This document shows positions 55,241 through 63,924 of a stretch of DNA of 64,000 bases, piece by piece. The notes below the pieces were generated by a model that was given only the letters and a program-made list of their open reading frames with translations, ran no database searches and had not been told where the DNA came from. The DNA is from Neobacillus notoginsengisoli (GTDB lineage Bacteria; Bacillota; Bacilli; Bacillales; Cytobacillaceae): positions 62,001 to 126,000 of the forward strand of contig NZ_QWEG01000005.1 of the NCBI RefSeq assembly GCF_003515685.1, read 5' to 3'. Every line of letters begins with the position of its first letter. Positions within the stretch are counted from its first letter, which is position 1. The translations under genes were made by a program, and so were the position numbers.

Positions 55241-55561
55241 CCAAGTGCCCCCTTTCAAAATAATTCTTTCTTTAAAGAAAAGATGCAAACGCTTACTTTT
55301 TTATGGTAAACTCAATACAAGGGTTTAAAAGCATTGCCCCGCAAACCCGTTTAATGGTAGGATGAAGGTAGACTTAAGAGTTTTAAAAATTGCAACAATC
55401 TTCCGTTTTCATTTGTTTCAAGCTTTCCCGAACCAGTAAGTGGCCTGGGAAGGGCATGTTGGCGGGGATTCTTTTTTATGGAATTACTCATAAAAAGTGT
55501 TCCTTCTGGCAGGTATACAGTGAGAGATGGTATCTCTTAGTATGACCTGTTTATAAAATAT

Positions 55562-55567
55562 TATAAT
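55562..55567 (+). promoter_or_regulatory. Probable -10 element of the gcv leader
   Basis: TATAAT stands just before the riboswitch. No good -35 is seen 16-18 bases upstream. The preceding stretch 55300-55560 holds nothing else I can identify. Confidence 0.45.
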
Positions 55568-55571
55568 AGCG

Positions 55572-55927
55572 GATGAAGGCAAGGGGAGAGACTACGTTTT
55601 GTAGCGCCGAAGGAGCAAGCATGGTATGTGAATCTCTCAGGCAAAAGAACTCTTGCTGGACGCGGCTCTGGAGAGCGCTTTACATAGGAGAAAGTGAATC
55701 TTCCATCAGAGGGCTCATCCCTACTGATGGTTAGATGAACCAATCGGACTTTTACGGGCAGTTTACCCCGGCCTAACTTTGTTTCCTCTGAAATTCGAGG
55801 TGGGGGTCTTGACTATCCGTTAAGAGTGGGATAAAGCCACCAAAGGGGAAAACCTGGTTACAGGCAAACTTTCAGGTGAAAGGACAGAGACCTCTCTTGC
55901 AACAAGGGAGGTCTCTGTCCTTTTTTG
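55572..55927 (+). promoter_or_regulatory. Tandem glycine riboswitch of the gcv operon, second aptamer interrupted by element D
   Basis: The first aptamer (about 55572-55676) shows GGGGAGAGAC, GCGCCGAAGGAGCAA, GTGAATCTCTCAGGC and AAAAGAACTCTTGC. The second begins at GGCTCTGGAGAGC and continues with ACCAAAGGGG, AACTTTCAGGTG and AAAGGACAGAG. Its P2 hairpin is closed by GCTTTA (55677-55682) and TAAAGC (55832-55837), with 142 bases of element D in the loop. The terminator is a 17-bp stem (GGACAGAGACC... at 55882-55920) with a T run. Glycine binding is expected to let the operon be read. Confidence 0.92.
55695..55836 (+). mobile_element. Hairpin-ended mini-element, family D (copy 3), inside the riboswitch
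   Basis: The left flank is GAGAAAG (55688-55694); the element starts TGAATCTTCCATCAG and ends GAGTGGGATAAAG. Left hairpin: CCATCAG-AGGG with CCCT-ACTGATGG. Right hairpin: ACGG-AGT-ACCCC with GGGGT-ACT-CCGT. Sequence differs from the other copies while pairing is kept. Removing it leaves GCTTT-N9-AAAGC, the ordinary short P2 hairpin. Confidence 0.8.
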
Positions 55928-56066
55928 CAGCACGGTTTTTAAATAGAATGGGTTTGTTTATTGTCCTAACATAACAGACCAACATGGGAAAACATGAAGG
56001 CTGCAAAACTGTGAAAATCGGAAGAGAAGTAAAGTGGTTGGACAAATGAGACAAGGGGGATTTTAA

Positions 56067-57173
56067 ATGCCGGAATTGAAACGCACTCCGCTCTTTGAGG
56101 CTTACAAGGAGTACGGTGGTAAAACAATTGATTTTGGCGGCTGGGAACTGCCGGTACAATTTTCTGGTATCAAAGAAGAACATGAAGCAGTAAGGACGAA
56201 AGCGGGCCTCTTTGATGTTTCCCACATGGGCGAAATTGAAGTCAAGGGTGCGGACAGCCTGAAGTTTTTGCAGAAAATGATGACAAATGATGTATCGAAA
56301 TTGCGGGATGGCGCGGTACAATATACGGCAATGTGTTATGAAAACGGCGGAACTGTGGATGACCTTCTTATATATAGAATGGGTGCCGACCATTATCTGT
56401 TAGTCGTAAACGCCTCCAATACCGATAAAGATTATGAGTGGCTGAAAGACCATCTTGAAGGCGATGTAACGATGGAGAACCTTTCTGATCAAACCGCCCA
56501 AATTGCCATCCAAGGGCCCTTGGCAGAGCAAGTCCTTCAGAAACTTGCCTCCGAGGATAATCTTTCCGAAATCGGCTTTTTCAAGTTCAAGGACGAAGTT
56601 GATTTGAAAGGCGCAAAAGCGCTTGTCTCAAGAACCGGTTACACAGGGGAAGATGGCTTTGAAATTTACTGCGACCCGGCTGATGTAGCCATGCTCTGGA
56701 AGGAAGTCCTTGAAGCAGGCAAGGAAGAAGGCGTGCTTCCATGTGGCCTAGGAGCGCGGGACACCCTCCGCTTTGAAGCCAACCTTGTCTTATACGGGCA
56801 TGAAATTTCACCTGAAATCTCCCCGTTGGAGGGAGGAGTCGGCTTTGCTGTTAAGGTAAACAAAGAAGAAAACTTTATTGGCAAGGAAGTTTTGAAGCAG
56901 CAAAAGGAGAATGGCCTTCCAAGAAAGATTGCCGGTATTGAAATGATTGACCGGGGAATTCCGCGCTATGGCTATCCTGTCTATTCAAGTGGGGAACAAA
57001 TCGGCGTAGTTACCACCGGCACCCAATCACCAACATTGAAGAAAAATGTCGGCAATGTGCTGATTAACTCCGAATTTGCCGGTTTGGACAACGAATTGGA
57101 AGTTGAAATCCGCGGCAAAAAGCTGAAAGCGAAAATTGTACCACTACCGTTTTATAAACGTGATAAGAAATAA
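56067..57173 (+). CDS. gcvT: Glycine cleavage system T protein (aminomethyltransferase)
   Basis: Moves the methylene group from the GcvH-bound intermediate to tetrahydrofolate and frees ammonia; 368 residues. Conserved stretches are [14 protein letters not shown], the TPLF-like start [31 protein letters not shown] and [12 protein letters not shown] (with the catalytic Asp region). AAGGGGG precedes ATG 56067. It is the first gene of the operon under the glycine riboswitch. Confidence 0.96.
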   Translation: MPELKRTPLFEAYKEYGGKTIDFGGWELPVQFSGIKEEHEAVRTKAGLFDVSHMGEIEVKGADSLKFLQKMMTNDVSKLRDGAVQYTAMCYENGGTVDDLLIYRMGADHYLLVVNASNTDKDYEWLKDHLEGDVTMENLSDQTAQIAIQGPLAEQVLQKLASEDNLSEIGFFKFKDEVDLKGAKALVSRTGYTGEDGFEIYCDPADVAMLWKEVLEAGKEEGVLPCGLGARDTLRFEANLVLYGHEISPEISPLEGGVGFAVKVNKEENFIGKEVLKQQKENGLPRKIAGIEMIDRGIPRYGYPVYSSGEQIGVVTTGTQSPTLKKNVGNVLINSEFAGLDNELEVEIRGKKLKAKIVPLPFYKRDKK

Positions 57174-57189
57174 TTAGGGGGAAAACCTG

Positions 57190-58536
57190 ATGAAACACCG
57201 CTATTTACCGATGACTGAACAAGACAAATCAGCCATGCTTGAAACCATTGGGGTTAAATCCGTTGATGAGCTTTTTAGTGATATTCCTGAGAAAGTGCGA
57301 TTCCAGGGCGAATACAATATTAAACCGGCAAAATCAGAAACGGAACTGATGAAGGAACTGGCTGCACTTGCTGCAGAGAATGCCGACTTTAAGAGCCACG
57401 CATCTTTCCTTGGTGCTGGTGTTTATGACCACTATATGCCGGTCATCGTGGACCATGTTCTATCCCGTTCCGAATTTTATACTGCTTATACACCATACCA
57501 GCCGGAAATTTCGCAAGGTGAGCTTCAGGCTATCTTCGAGTTCCAGACGATGATTTGCGAGCTTACCGGTATGGATGTTGCCAACTCCTCCATGTACGAC
57601 GGAGGGACAGCTCTGGCTGAAGCCGCGATGCTAAGTGCCGCTCAGACCAGAAGGAAAAAAATCCTGATTTCCGAGGCTGTCCATCCTGAATCTCGGGCCG
57701 TTGTAGAAACGTATGCGAAGGGACAGTACATTGAAGTAGTTGAAATCCCTGTGAAGGACGGTCTGACTGACCTCGAAGCCATGAAAGATCTTGCTGGCGG
57801 AGATATTGCGGCAGTTATCGTCCAATATCCGAACTTTTTCGGACGAATTGAGCAGTTGAAGGAAATCGAGGAAATCGCTCATGCGAACAAATCAATGTTT
57901 GTTGTATCAAGCAACCCGCTTGCACTGGGCGTCTTGACCCCGCCTGGGAAATTCGGTGCGGACATTGTCGTGGGCGATGCACAGCCGTTTGGTATTCCCG
58001 CAGCGTTCGGCGGCCCGCACTGCGGATACTTTGCCGTGACTGAAAAGCTGATGAGGAAGGTGCCGGGCAGGCTAGTCGGCCAGACACAGGACGATCAAGG
58101 GCGCCGCGGCTTCGTATTGACACTTCAGGCCCGCGAACAGCATATCCGCCGTGATAAGGCAACATCTAATATCTGTTCCAATCAGGCGCTGAATGCCCTG
58201 GCGGCTTCTGTCGCGATGACTGCGCTTGGCAAAAAAGGCGTCCGTGAGATGGCCGCAGCTAATATTCAGAAGGCGCATTATGCAAAGAAAGTATTGAAGG
58301 AAAACGGCATTGAAATTGTCATGGACGGACCGTCCTTCAATGAATTCGTCATTAAGCTTGGCAAGCCTGTTAAGGAAATCAACCAGGCCCTTTTGCAAAA
58401 AGGCATGATTGGAGGCTACGATCTCAGCCGTGACTATAGCGGATTGGAAGGCCATATGCTTGTAGCAGTAACGGAGCTTAGGACGAAAGAGGAAATTGAT
58501 ACATTTGCAAAAGAATTGGGGGATCTACATGCATAA
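57190..58536 (+). CDS. gcvPA: Glycine dehydrogenase (decarboxylating) subunit 1
   Basis: The non-PLP-binding half of the P protein, 448 residues. Typical stretches are [50 protein letters not shown] and [32 protein letters not shown] precedes ATG 57190. It works as a heterotetramer with gcvPB; the split P protein is usual in bacilli. Confidence 0.96.
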   Translation: MKHRYLPMTEQDKSAMLETIGVKSVDELFSDIPEKVRFQGEYNIKPAKSETELMKELAALAAENADFKSHASFLGAGVYDHYMPVIVDHVLSRSEFYTAYTPYQPEISQGELQAIFEFQTMICELTGMDVANSSMYDGGTALAEAAMLSAAQTRRKKILISEAVHPESRAVVETYAKGQYIEVVEIPVKDGLTDLEAMKDLAGGDIAAVIVQYPNFFGRIEQLKEIEEIAHANKSMFVVSSNPLALGVLTPPGKFGADIVVGDAQPFGIPAAFGGPHCGYFAVTEKLMRKVPGRLVGQTQDDQGRRGFVLTLQAREQHIRRDKATSNICSNQALNALAASVAMTALGKKGVREMAAANIQKAHYAKKVLKENGIEIVMDGPSFNEFVIKLGKPVKEINQALLQKGMIGGYDLSRDYSGLEGHMLVAVTELRTKEEIDTFAKELGDLHA

Positions 58537-59989
58537 CCAGGACCAGCCGCTAATTTTCGAAGTAAGCAAACAAGGACGCATTGGCTACAGCCTGCCAGAA
58601 ATGGATGTGCCCGAGCTGGATTTGAACGGCCTTCTCCCGGTCGGCTATGTACGCGAGGAGGAGCCGAACCTTCCGGAAGTTTCGGAACTCGATATTATGC
58701 GCCACTATACAGCACTTTCGACCCGGAACCATGGTGTGGACTCAGGCTTTTATCCGCTTGGTTCCTGCACGATGAAATATAATCCAAAGATCAATGAGAA
58801 TGTCGCCAGGTACAGCGGCTTTGCCCATATCCACCCGCTCCAGGATGAAAGTTCCGTACAAGGGGCGCTTGCTCTGATGTACGACCTGCAGGAGCACCTG
58901 ATTGAGATTACTGGAATGGATGAAGTCACGCTGCAGCCTGCAGCTGGCGCGCACGGAGAGTGGACCGGATTGATGATGATCCGCGCCTTCCATGAAACAA
59001 ATAATGATTTTAAGCGTACCAAGGTCATTGTACCTGACTCAGCTCATGGAACAAATCCGGCTTCCGCAACGGTTGCTGGTTTTGAAACCGTAACGGTAAA
59101 GTCAAATGAGCATGGCCTTGTCGACCTCGAAGACCTTCGCAGGGTTGTCGGGGAGGATACGGCAGCACTCATGCTCACAAACCCGAATACACTAGGGCTG
59201 TTTGAGGAAGACATTCTCGAGATGGCGGAAATCGTCCACGGAGCAGGCGGAAAACTTTATTATGATGGCGCCAATCTGAACGCCGTTATGTCAAAGGCCC
59301 GCCCTGGAGATATGGGCTTTGATGTTGTCCACTTGAATCTCCACAAAACATTTACCGGCCCGCACGGTGGAGGCGGACCAGGTTCCGGCCCGGTAGGCGT
59401 CAAAGCTGACCTTATCCCGTACCTGCCAAAACCGATCGTGACAAAACGCGGCGACGAATACGTATTCGATTACGACAGGCCGCAGTCAATCGGACGCGTC
59501 AAGCCGTTCTACGGTAACTTTGGAATTAACGTCCGTGCCTACACATACATTCGCTCCATGGGTCCGGATGGACTGAAGGCTGTGACAGAGTATGCTGTGT
59601 TGAATGCAAACTATATGATGAGAAGGCTGCAGCCGCATTTTGACCTTCCATTCGACCGCCACTGCAAGCACGAGTTCGTCTTAAGCGGACGGAGGCAAAA
59701 GAAGCTTGGCGTGCGTACATTGGATATCGCCAAGAGGCTGCTTGATTTCAATTATCATCCGCCAACCATCTATTTCCCTCTGAATGTTGAGGAATGTATC
59801 ATGATTGAACCGACAGAAACAGAGTCGAAGGAAACACTCGATGGATTCATTGACACAATGATCCAGATTGCCAAAGAAGCAGAGGAGAACCCGGAAATTG
59901 TCCAGGAAGCGCCGCATACAACCGTCGTCGGCCGCCTGGATGAAACGATGGCAGCAAGGAAGCCAGTCCTACGGTACCGTCCGGAATAA
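58529..59989 (+). CDS. gcvPB: Glycine dehydrogenase (decarboxylating) subunit 2
   Basis: The PLP-binding half of the P protein, 486 residues. The PLP lysine is K273 in HLNLHKTF, followed by the glycine-rich [14 protein letters not shown] loop. [20 protein letters not shown] (seen as two conserved parts) and [11 protein letters not shown] are typical. GGGGGATCTAC precedes ATG 58529, which lies within the end of gcvPA. A terminator follows; gcvH is not in the operon. Confidence 0.96.
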   Translation: MHNQDQPLIFEVSKQGRIGYSLPEMDVPELDLNGLLPVGYVREEEPNLPEVSELDIMRHYTALSTRNHGVDSGFYPLGSCTMKYNPKINENVARYSGFAHIHPLQDESSVQGALALMYDLQEHLIEITGMDEVTLQPAAGAHGEWTGLMMIRAFHETNNDFKRTKVIVPDSAHGTNPASATVAGFETVTVKSNEHGLVDLEDLRRVVGEDTAALMLTNPNTLGLFEEDILEMAEIVHGAGGKLYYDGANLNAVMSKARPGDMGFDVVHLNLHKTFTGPHGGGGPGSGPVGVKADLIPYLPKPIVTKRGDEYVFDYDRPQSIGRVKPFYGNFGINVRAYTYIRSMGPDGLKAVTEYAVLNANYMMRRLQPHFDLPFDRHCKHEFVLSGRRQKKLGVRTLDIAKRLLDFNYHPPTIYFPLNVEECIMIEPTETESKETLDGFIDTMIQIAKEAEENPEIVQEAPHTTVVGRLDETMAARKPVLRYRPE

Positions 59990-59992
59990 CAG

Positions 59993-60024
59993 AAAGCCCG
60001 CACTCAATCCGTGCGGGCTTTTAC
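59993..60024 (+). terminator. Terminator of the gcv operon
   Basis: AAAGCCCGCAC and GTGCGGGCTTTT form a strong stem. Confidence 0.88.
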
Positions 60025-60142
60025 TCATTATTAGGTGGTAAAAGATGTTGAATTGGATAAAGTCATAACGCATTTTTTTCAAGTTTGTGTTGAAGGAACG
60101 GTAATCAACGTCCCTCTTTAAGAAAGTTTTTTGCAAAAGTAA

Positions 60143-60172
60143 TAGCCCACCGCATTTAATGCAGTGGGCTTG
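60143..60172 (-). terminator. Terminator of yqhL
   Basis: AGCCCACTGCAT and its complement pair on the minus strand just after the yqhL stop; a T-rich run follows (CTTTTGC). Confidence 0.7.
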
Positions 60173-60176
60173 AATA

Positions 60177-60560
60177 TTATTTCTTCGCTTTTACTTTCCC
60201 GGACCATTTCTTAAAGCCGCCTTCAAGCTGGCTCAGGTTTTTATACCCTCTTCTATACAGGAATTGCGCTGCGCGGCCGCTACGCATTCCGCTTTGGCAA
60301 TATAGATAAACAGGCAAGTCGGGACGGATTTCCTTCATGCGTGTTTTCATTTGGGATAACGGGATGTTTCTCGAGCCAAGGATATGGCCGGCGTTAAATT
60401 CGTTGGCTTCCCGGACATCAATCAGTTGCGCCTTACGATAGCCCGCGCGGAACTCCTCTTCAGACAGGGTTTTAACAATTCTGCGCTGGTAAAACCACAT
60501 AATGATTGAGTAGATGAGAAAACCAGCTATGGCAACCAGCATAAAATAAAGTGGACTCAC
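60177..60560 (-). CDS. yqhL: Rhodanese-domain membrane protein YqhL
   Basis: A 127-residue protein: one N-terminal membrane helix (PLYFMLVAIAGFLIYSIIMWF), then a rhodanese domain (about 30-127) with IDVREANEFNAGHI and the active-site loop LYCQSGMRSGRAA. It is likely a sulfurtransferase or sulfide carrier on the inner side. The frame extends to 60671, but GTG at 60558-60560 follows AAAGGAG and matches the family start. Confidence 0.88.
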   Translation of the reverse strand: MSPLYFMLVAIAGFLIYSIIMWFYQRRIVKTLSEEEFRAGYRKAQLIDVREANEFNAGHILGSRNIPLSQMKTRMKEIRPDLPVYLYCQSGMRSGRAAQFLYRRGYKNLSQLEGGFKKWSGKVKAKK

Positions 60561-60755
60561 GTTTCCAGTACTCCTTTCAAGCTTTGCTACGACAACAAGT
60601 ATAATTGTATAGCTTAAGATGGGTGCAGTAAAGGGATTCCCTAAAATTCTTTTTAATGGGATGGGTGGCAAATCATCCTGCTATGATTTTAATGTTTGTT
60701 CTGATAGACTAAAATTCGCGGCTATCACTAGTTAACCAGTAAAAGAGGGACTTAG

Positions 60756-61589
60756 ATGAAGGAGAAATGGTTTTACATTGATTCGGGGGATGGGTCACCA
60801 TCGTTTAACATGGCACTTGATGAAGCATTGCTCGAGTGGCACAGTGAAGGGAAAATTCCTCCGGCTATCCGCTTCTACGGCTGGAATCCTGCCACACTGT
60901 CGATTGGTTATTTTCAAAAGGCAGAAAAAGAGATTAATATGGAAGCTGTTAAACGGCATGGGCTTGGTTTTGTCAGAAGGCCGACCGGCGGCAGAGGGGT
61001 TCTCCATGAACATGAACTTACATACAGTGTCATTGTCTCTGAAGAGCATCCTAATATGCCTGTATCCGTTACCGAAGCATATCGGGTTATTTCAGAAGGG
61101 ATCTTGCACGGATTTAGAAATCTTGGCATGGACGCCGACTTTGCCGTTCCTAAAACCGAGGAAGAAAAAAACTCTCTAAAAAACCCAAGGTCATCTGTCT
61201 GCTTTGATGCACCAAGCTGGTATGAGCTTGTTGTGGAGGGGCGAAAGGTAGCTGGCAGTGCCCAAACACGCCAGAAGGGGGTCATTCTGCAGCACGGCTC
61301 CATTCTTCTAGACCTTGATGAAGATAAACTATTCTCGTTGTTTCACTATCCGAATGAGAGGGTCAAGGAACGGATGAGAAAGACTTTCAAAAACAAGGCA
61401 GTTGCAATCAATGAAATTAGCCGGAGGCGGATAAGCCTTGAGGAAGCAAAATCAGCTTTCAAAAAAGGTTTTGAAGAGGGACTTGGTATTGAATTAATTC
61501 CTTATTGTTTAACAAAGGAACAAATCAGCCAGGTGGAAAAGATTGCTCGGGACGTTTATGAGAACGACGAATGGAATTTTAAGAGATAA
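60756..61589 (+). CDS. lipM: Octanoyltransferase LipM
   Basis: Moves octanoyl from ACP to GcvH, the first step of lipoate synthesis in bacilli; 277 residues. The biotin/lipoate-ligase-like fold is seen with [18 protein letters not shown]. The active-site cysteine is C149 ([13 protein letters not shown]150 in B. subtilis LipM), followed by KVAGSAQTR and ILQHGSILL. The context beside gcv fits, since GcvH is its acceptor. Transcribed divergently from yqhL. Confidence 0.93.
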   Translation: MKEKWFYIDSGDGSPSFNMALDEALLEWHSEGKIPPAIRFYGWNPATLSIGYFQKAEKEINMEAVKRHGLGFVRRPTGGRGVLHEHELTYSVIVSEEHPNMPVSVTEAYRVISEGILHGFRNLGMDADFAVPKTEEEKNSLKNPRSSVCFDAPSWYELVVEGRKVAGSAQTRQKGVILQHGSILLDLDEDKLFSLFHYPNERVKERMRKTFKNKAVAINEISRRRISLEEAKSAFKKGFEEGLGIELIPYCLTKEQISQVEKIARDVYENDEWNFKR

Positions 61590-61754
61590 GGGAGCGGAGC
61601 ACCGCTCTTTTCGTGTTTTCGTGGGAATGTTTACCTGTTCTTTATTGGATGTTCTTTTTGAGTAGCAACCTTCGAATTATGTCAAAATTAATTAATTCCT
61701 GTAGAAATTCCTGCGAAATCTCCTTTTTCCTCCGTTTTTTAATCAAATCCTTTC

Positions 61755-61850
61755 TTGACAAAAATTTATTATTTTGCCTCACACCCAATATATAGTAGTG
61801 TTGAAAATATTTCAGGTACTATATATTGATTTTTATGGTTTCGGTATGAT
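61755..61850 (+). promoter_or_regulatory. nrdJ regulatory region with two NrdR-type boxes
   Basis: CAATATATAG (61786-61795) and the inverse-type CTATATATTG (61819-61828) match the core of the palindromic NrdR box. Their centres are 33 bases apart, near the three-turn spacing known for this repressor. TTGACA at 61755-61760 may be a -35 but has no matching -10 at 17 bases, so the promoter itself is not settled. The rest of the 61590-61946 gap shows nothing else. Confidence 0.65.
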
Positions 61851-61946
61851 AGTTTAAGGGTATCTCGAAAAACAACTAGATTTAACTAGACATCCAAGAG
61901 TTCGACAAATGTGGTTAGAGAGAATATTGGCAGAGGAGATGTGATC

Positions 61947-62735
61947 ATGTCTGTAGCGCTAAGAAAAAAACTAAATATTGATTTTGAAAGGTTAAACGAA
62001 GATATCCGTTTATTCCCCCAGGTTCATCCTGTTACTCCGGATATGTACATCACTCATAAGGGAGTTTCCCGCCTGGTCATGCTGGACCGATACACATTTA
62101 AAGACACAGAGAAAATCACTTTGACAAAAGGTGATTTCGTCGTCCTGACTGTGAAGGAGGATCCTAAATTCCCTGCAAGAGGATTGGGATATATCCTGGA
62201 TATCGATTGGGAAAAGAAAGTGGCCACTGTCATGGTTGATGATGAGTTTAGGGGCGTGCTTGATACCCCAGAGGAAATCGAAACTGGCGTCATTGTAAGG
62301 TCACTTGATGTAATCGAGAAGCCACTGGAAATTTTCTACGAGCAAATTGCCAAGCGGAACGCCACAGGCCTTGCATCCGTTGAAAAGACAGAAGAAAAGA
62401 AAATCGAGTGGTTCAACAAGTTTTACGAAGAACTCGTCAACTTGAACTTCATTCCTGCGGGCCGAGTATTGTACGGAGCTGGAGCAGAAACGGACGTGAC
62501 GTTCTTCAACTGTTATGTGATGCCTTTTGTCCAGGATTCACGCGAAGGGATTTCTGACCACCGTAAACAGGTGATGGAAATCATGAGCCGTGGAGGCGGG
62601 GTTGGAACGAATGGATCGACCTTAAGGCCGCGAGCAACACTGGCAAGAGGGGTAAACGGAAAGTCTTCAGGTTCAGTCTCCTGGCTGGACGATATCGCCA
62701 AGCTTACACATCTTGTTGAGCAAGGTGGATCCCGT
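61947..62735 (+). CDS. nrdJ: Adenosylcobalamin-dependent (class II) ribonucleotide reductase, exon 1
   Basis: Makes deoxynucleotides using coenzyme B12. Exon 1 encodes 263 residues: a N-terminal Bacillus-type domain (about 1-125), then the start of the catalytic barrel. It includes C189 (TFFNCYVMP, the first redox cysteine) and GGGVGTNGSTLRPR. It ends ...LTHLVEQGGSR, exactly before the conserved RGA motif. The next codon is TAA (62736-62738), the first three bases of a group I intron. GGAGATGTG precedes ATG 61947; the frame is open from 61911. The gene continues in exon 2 and outside the window. Confidence 0.93.
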
Positions 62736-63894
62736 TAACACCATGGCGGGATTAAAATCTCGCGAATTGCTGGAACACCCTTAGAGCCTTATCAACCACA
62801 ACGTGGCCGGCAACGGCGGGCGTGAAGGTTTGAAAATGATAAGGATTGGGCAATCAGCAGCGAAGCTTCTTTGGAAACGGAGAAGAACGTTCAACGACTA
62901 TTAAAATCACCTAAAGATTCTGCATAGAGAAATAAGAAAGGATGTTAGATGTGGATTCCAAGGTGAGAGTAAACCATATGCCACGGAGACGGGCATACGG
63001 GGCGCGAGACAAAGAGAGATTAATTAACACTATAAAAGAGCTTCATAATAAAGGGTTAAGCCAAGTTGAAATTTCAAAAGCCTTGAATGTAAGCAGAGGT
63101 ACTATTCTAAGATGGAATAAAGAATTAAAGTTTTTTGTTCCGAGAAAACCCGGGGAAGCAGGAAAAATAAAAACCAAAATCTATCCATACAATGAAAATT
63201 ACTTTTCCACAATCAATACTCCTAATAATACGTATCTTGTTGGGTATATTTTGGGAGATGGAACTATCGTGGATAGAGGAAAGTCTAAAAGGTTAGTTTT
63301 AACCTTAGCCGAAACTGATAAACAACTTCTGTACGACATTGCGAAGGAATTAAATATGCCTTCTGCTGTTAAGTTCCGAAAGACGAGGAGTACAAAGGAA
63401 CAAAATAAATATTCATTACCTATTAACTCTACAAAAATGTGTAATGATTTGATTCAATTAGGCATTAAACCTCAAAAGACAGGCAAAGAAGAGTGGATTG
63501 AATTTGGTAGTGAAGTACTCCAATGGGCTTTTCTTAGAGGATTCTTTGATGCAGACGGGCATATTCGAGTTTATTACAGGAACGGCTATCTTAAAACTAG
63601 ACTGGGTTTTACCGGAACTAAATGTATGATGCAATCCATCCTAGGGTTTTTTAAGGAAAATGGAATAGGGAAAAATGTAAAATCTATTACTGCAAAACAA
63701 GGCTGTTATGACCTTTACATTTCAAGCATGGCTGATGTCCGACTAATTTATAACAAGCTCTATAAAAGTGGAACAATTAAACTTCAGCGTAAATATGATA
63801 AAATTCTCTCTTTGATAAGATAGTCTGATCTCATATGAAAGTATGAGAGCCTGGCAGAAATGACCAGGCCCGCTAGTAAGCGAGTAACAATAAG
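62736..63894 (+). ncRNA. Group I intron 1 in nrdJ (complete, 1159 nt)
   Basis: P1 pairs exon ATCCCGT (62729-62735) with GCGGGAT (62746-62752), with the U62735-G62746 wobble at the splice site. P10 pairs CCATG (62741-62745) with the next exon CGTGG. P5 is CCTTATCA (62787-62794) with TGATAAGG (62837-62844). The Q-like element is CAATCAGCAGCGAAGC and the R-like element GTTCAACGACTA. P7 is GACTA (62896-62900) with TAGTC (63821-63825). Hairpins at 63829-63848, 63849-63869 and 63871-63882 form P9. The last base is G63894. Subgroup not assigned. Confidence 0.92.
62951..63823 (+). CDS. Intron-encoded LAGLIDADG homing endonuclease
   Basis: A 290-residue endonuclease within intron 1. Counted from ATG 62942, there is an N-terminal HTH (about 38-60, SQVEISKALNVSRGTILRW). 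The first LAGLIDADG helix is YLVGYILGDG (98-107) and the second AFLRGFFDADG (196-206), so it is a two-motif monomer. Both acidic residues are kept and it may be active. ATG 62942 touches the Shine-Dalgarno (AAAGG); GTG 62951 is better spaced and preferred. The TAG stop is part of the P7 strand (63821-63825), so gene and ribozyme overlap. It probably occupies a loop between P7 and P8. Confidence 0.9.
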   Translation: MDSKVRVNHMPRRRAYGARDKERLINTIKELHNKGLSQVEISKALNVSRGTILRWNKELKFFVPRKPGEAGKIKTKIYPYNENYFSTINTPNNTYLVGYILGDGTIVDRGKSKRLVLTLAETDKQLLYDIAKELNMPSAVKFRKTRSTKEQNKYSLPINSTKMCNDLIQLGIKPQKTGKEEWIEFGSEVLQWAFLRGFFDADGHIRVYYRNGYLKTRLGFTGTKCMMQSILGFFKENGIGKNVKSITAKQGCYDLYISSMADVRLIYNKLYKSGTIKLQRKYDKILSLIR

Positions 63895-63924
63895 CGTGGA
63901 GCACAAATGATAATGTTGGCGGAT
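63895..63924 (+). CDS. nrdJ: nrdJ exon 2, a 30-nt micro-exon
   Basis: The ten codons from CGT 63895 to GAT 63924 read RGAQMIMLAD, which continues ...GGSR of exon 1 in phase 0 and matches the conserved RRGAQMIML stretch of NrdJ. The next base pair starts a second intron, again with TAA. After that intron a Trp codon (WHPD) would be expected, outside the window. Confidence 0.88.

Noticed and set aside
55681-55836. Third glycine aptamer inside the gcv leader
   Set aside because: The extra sequence has no aptamer core motifs and matches element D copies that lie outside any riboswitch.
61590-61946. Cobalamin riboswitch upstream of nrdJ
   Set aside because: No B12-box (GCCACTG-like) sequence is seen; paired NrdR boxes explain the region better.
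62736-63894. Intein in NrdJ
   Set aside because: The frame ends with TAA at the junction, and the endonuclease is in a separate frame and start. No splicing-domain motifs are present, but group I helices are.
62740-63894. Group II intron
   Set aside because: No GTGYG start, no domain V/VI-like end and no reverse transcriptase; the endonuclease is LAGLIDADG and the pairings are those of group I.
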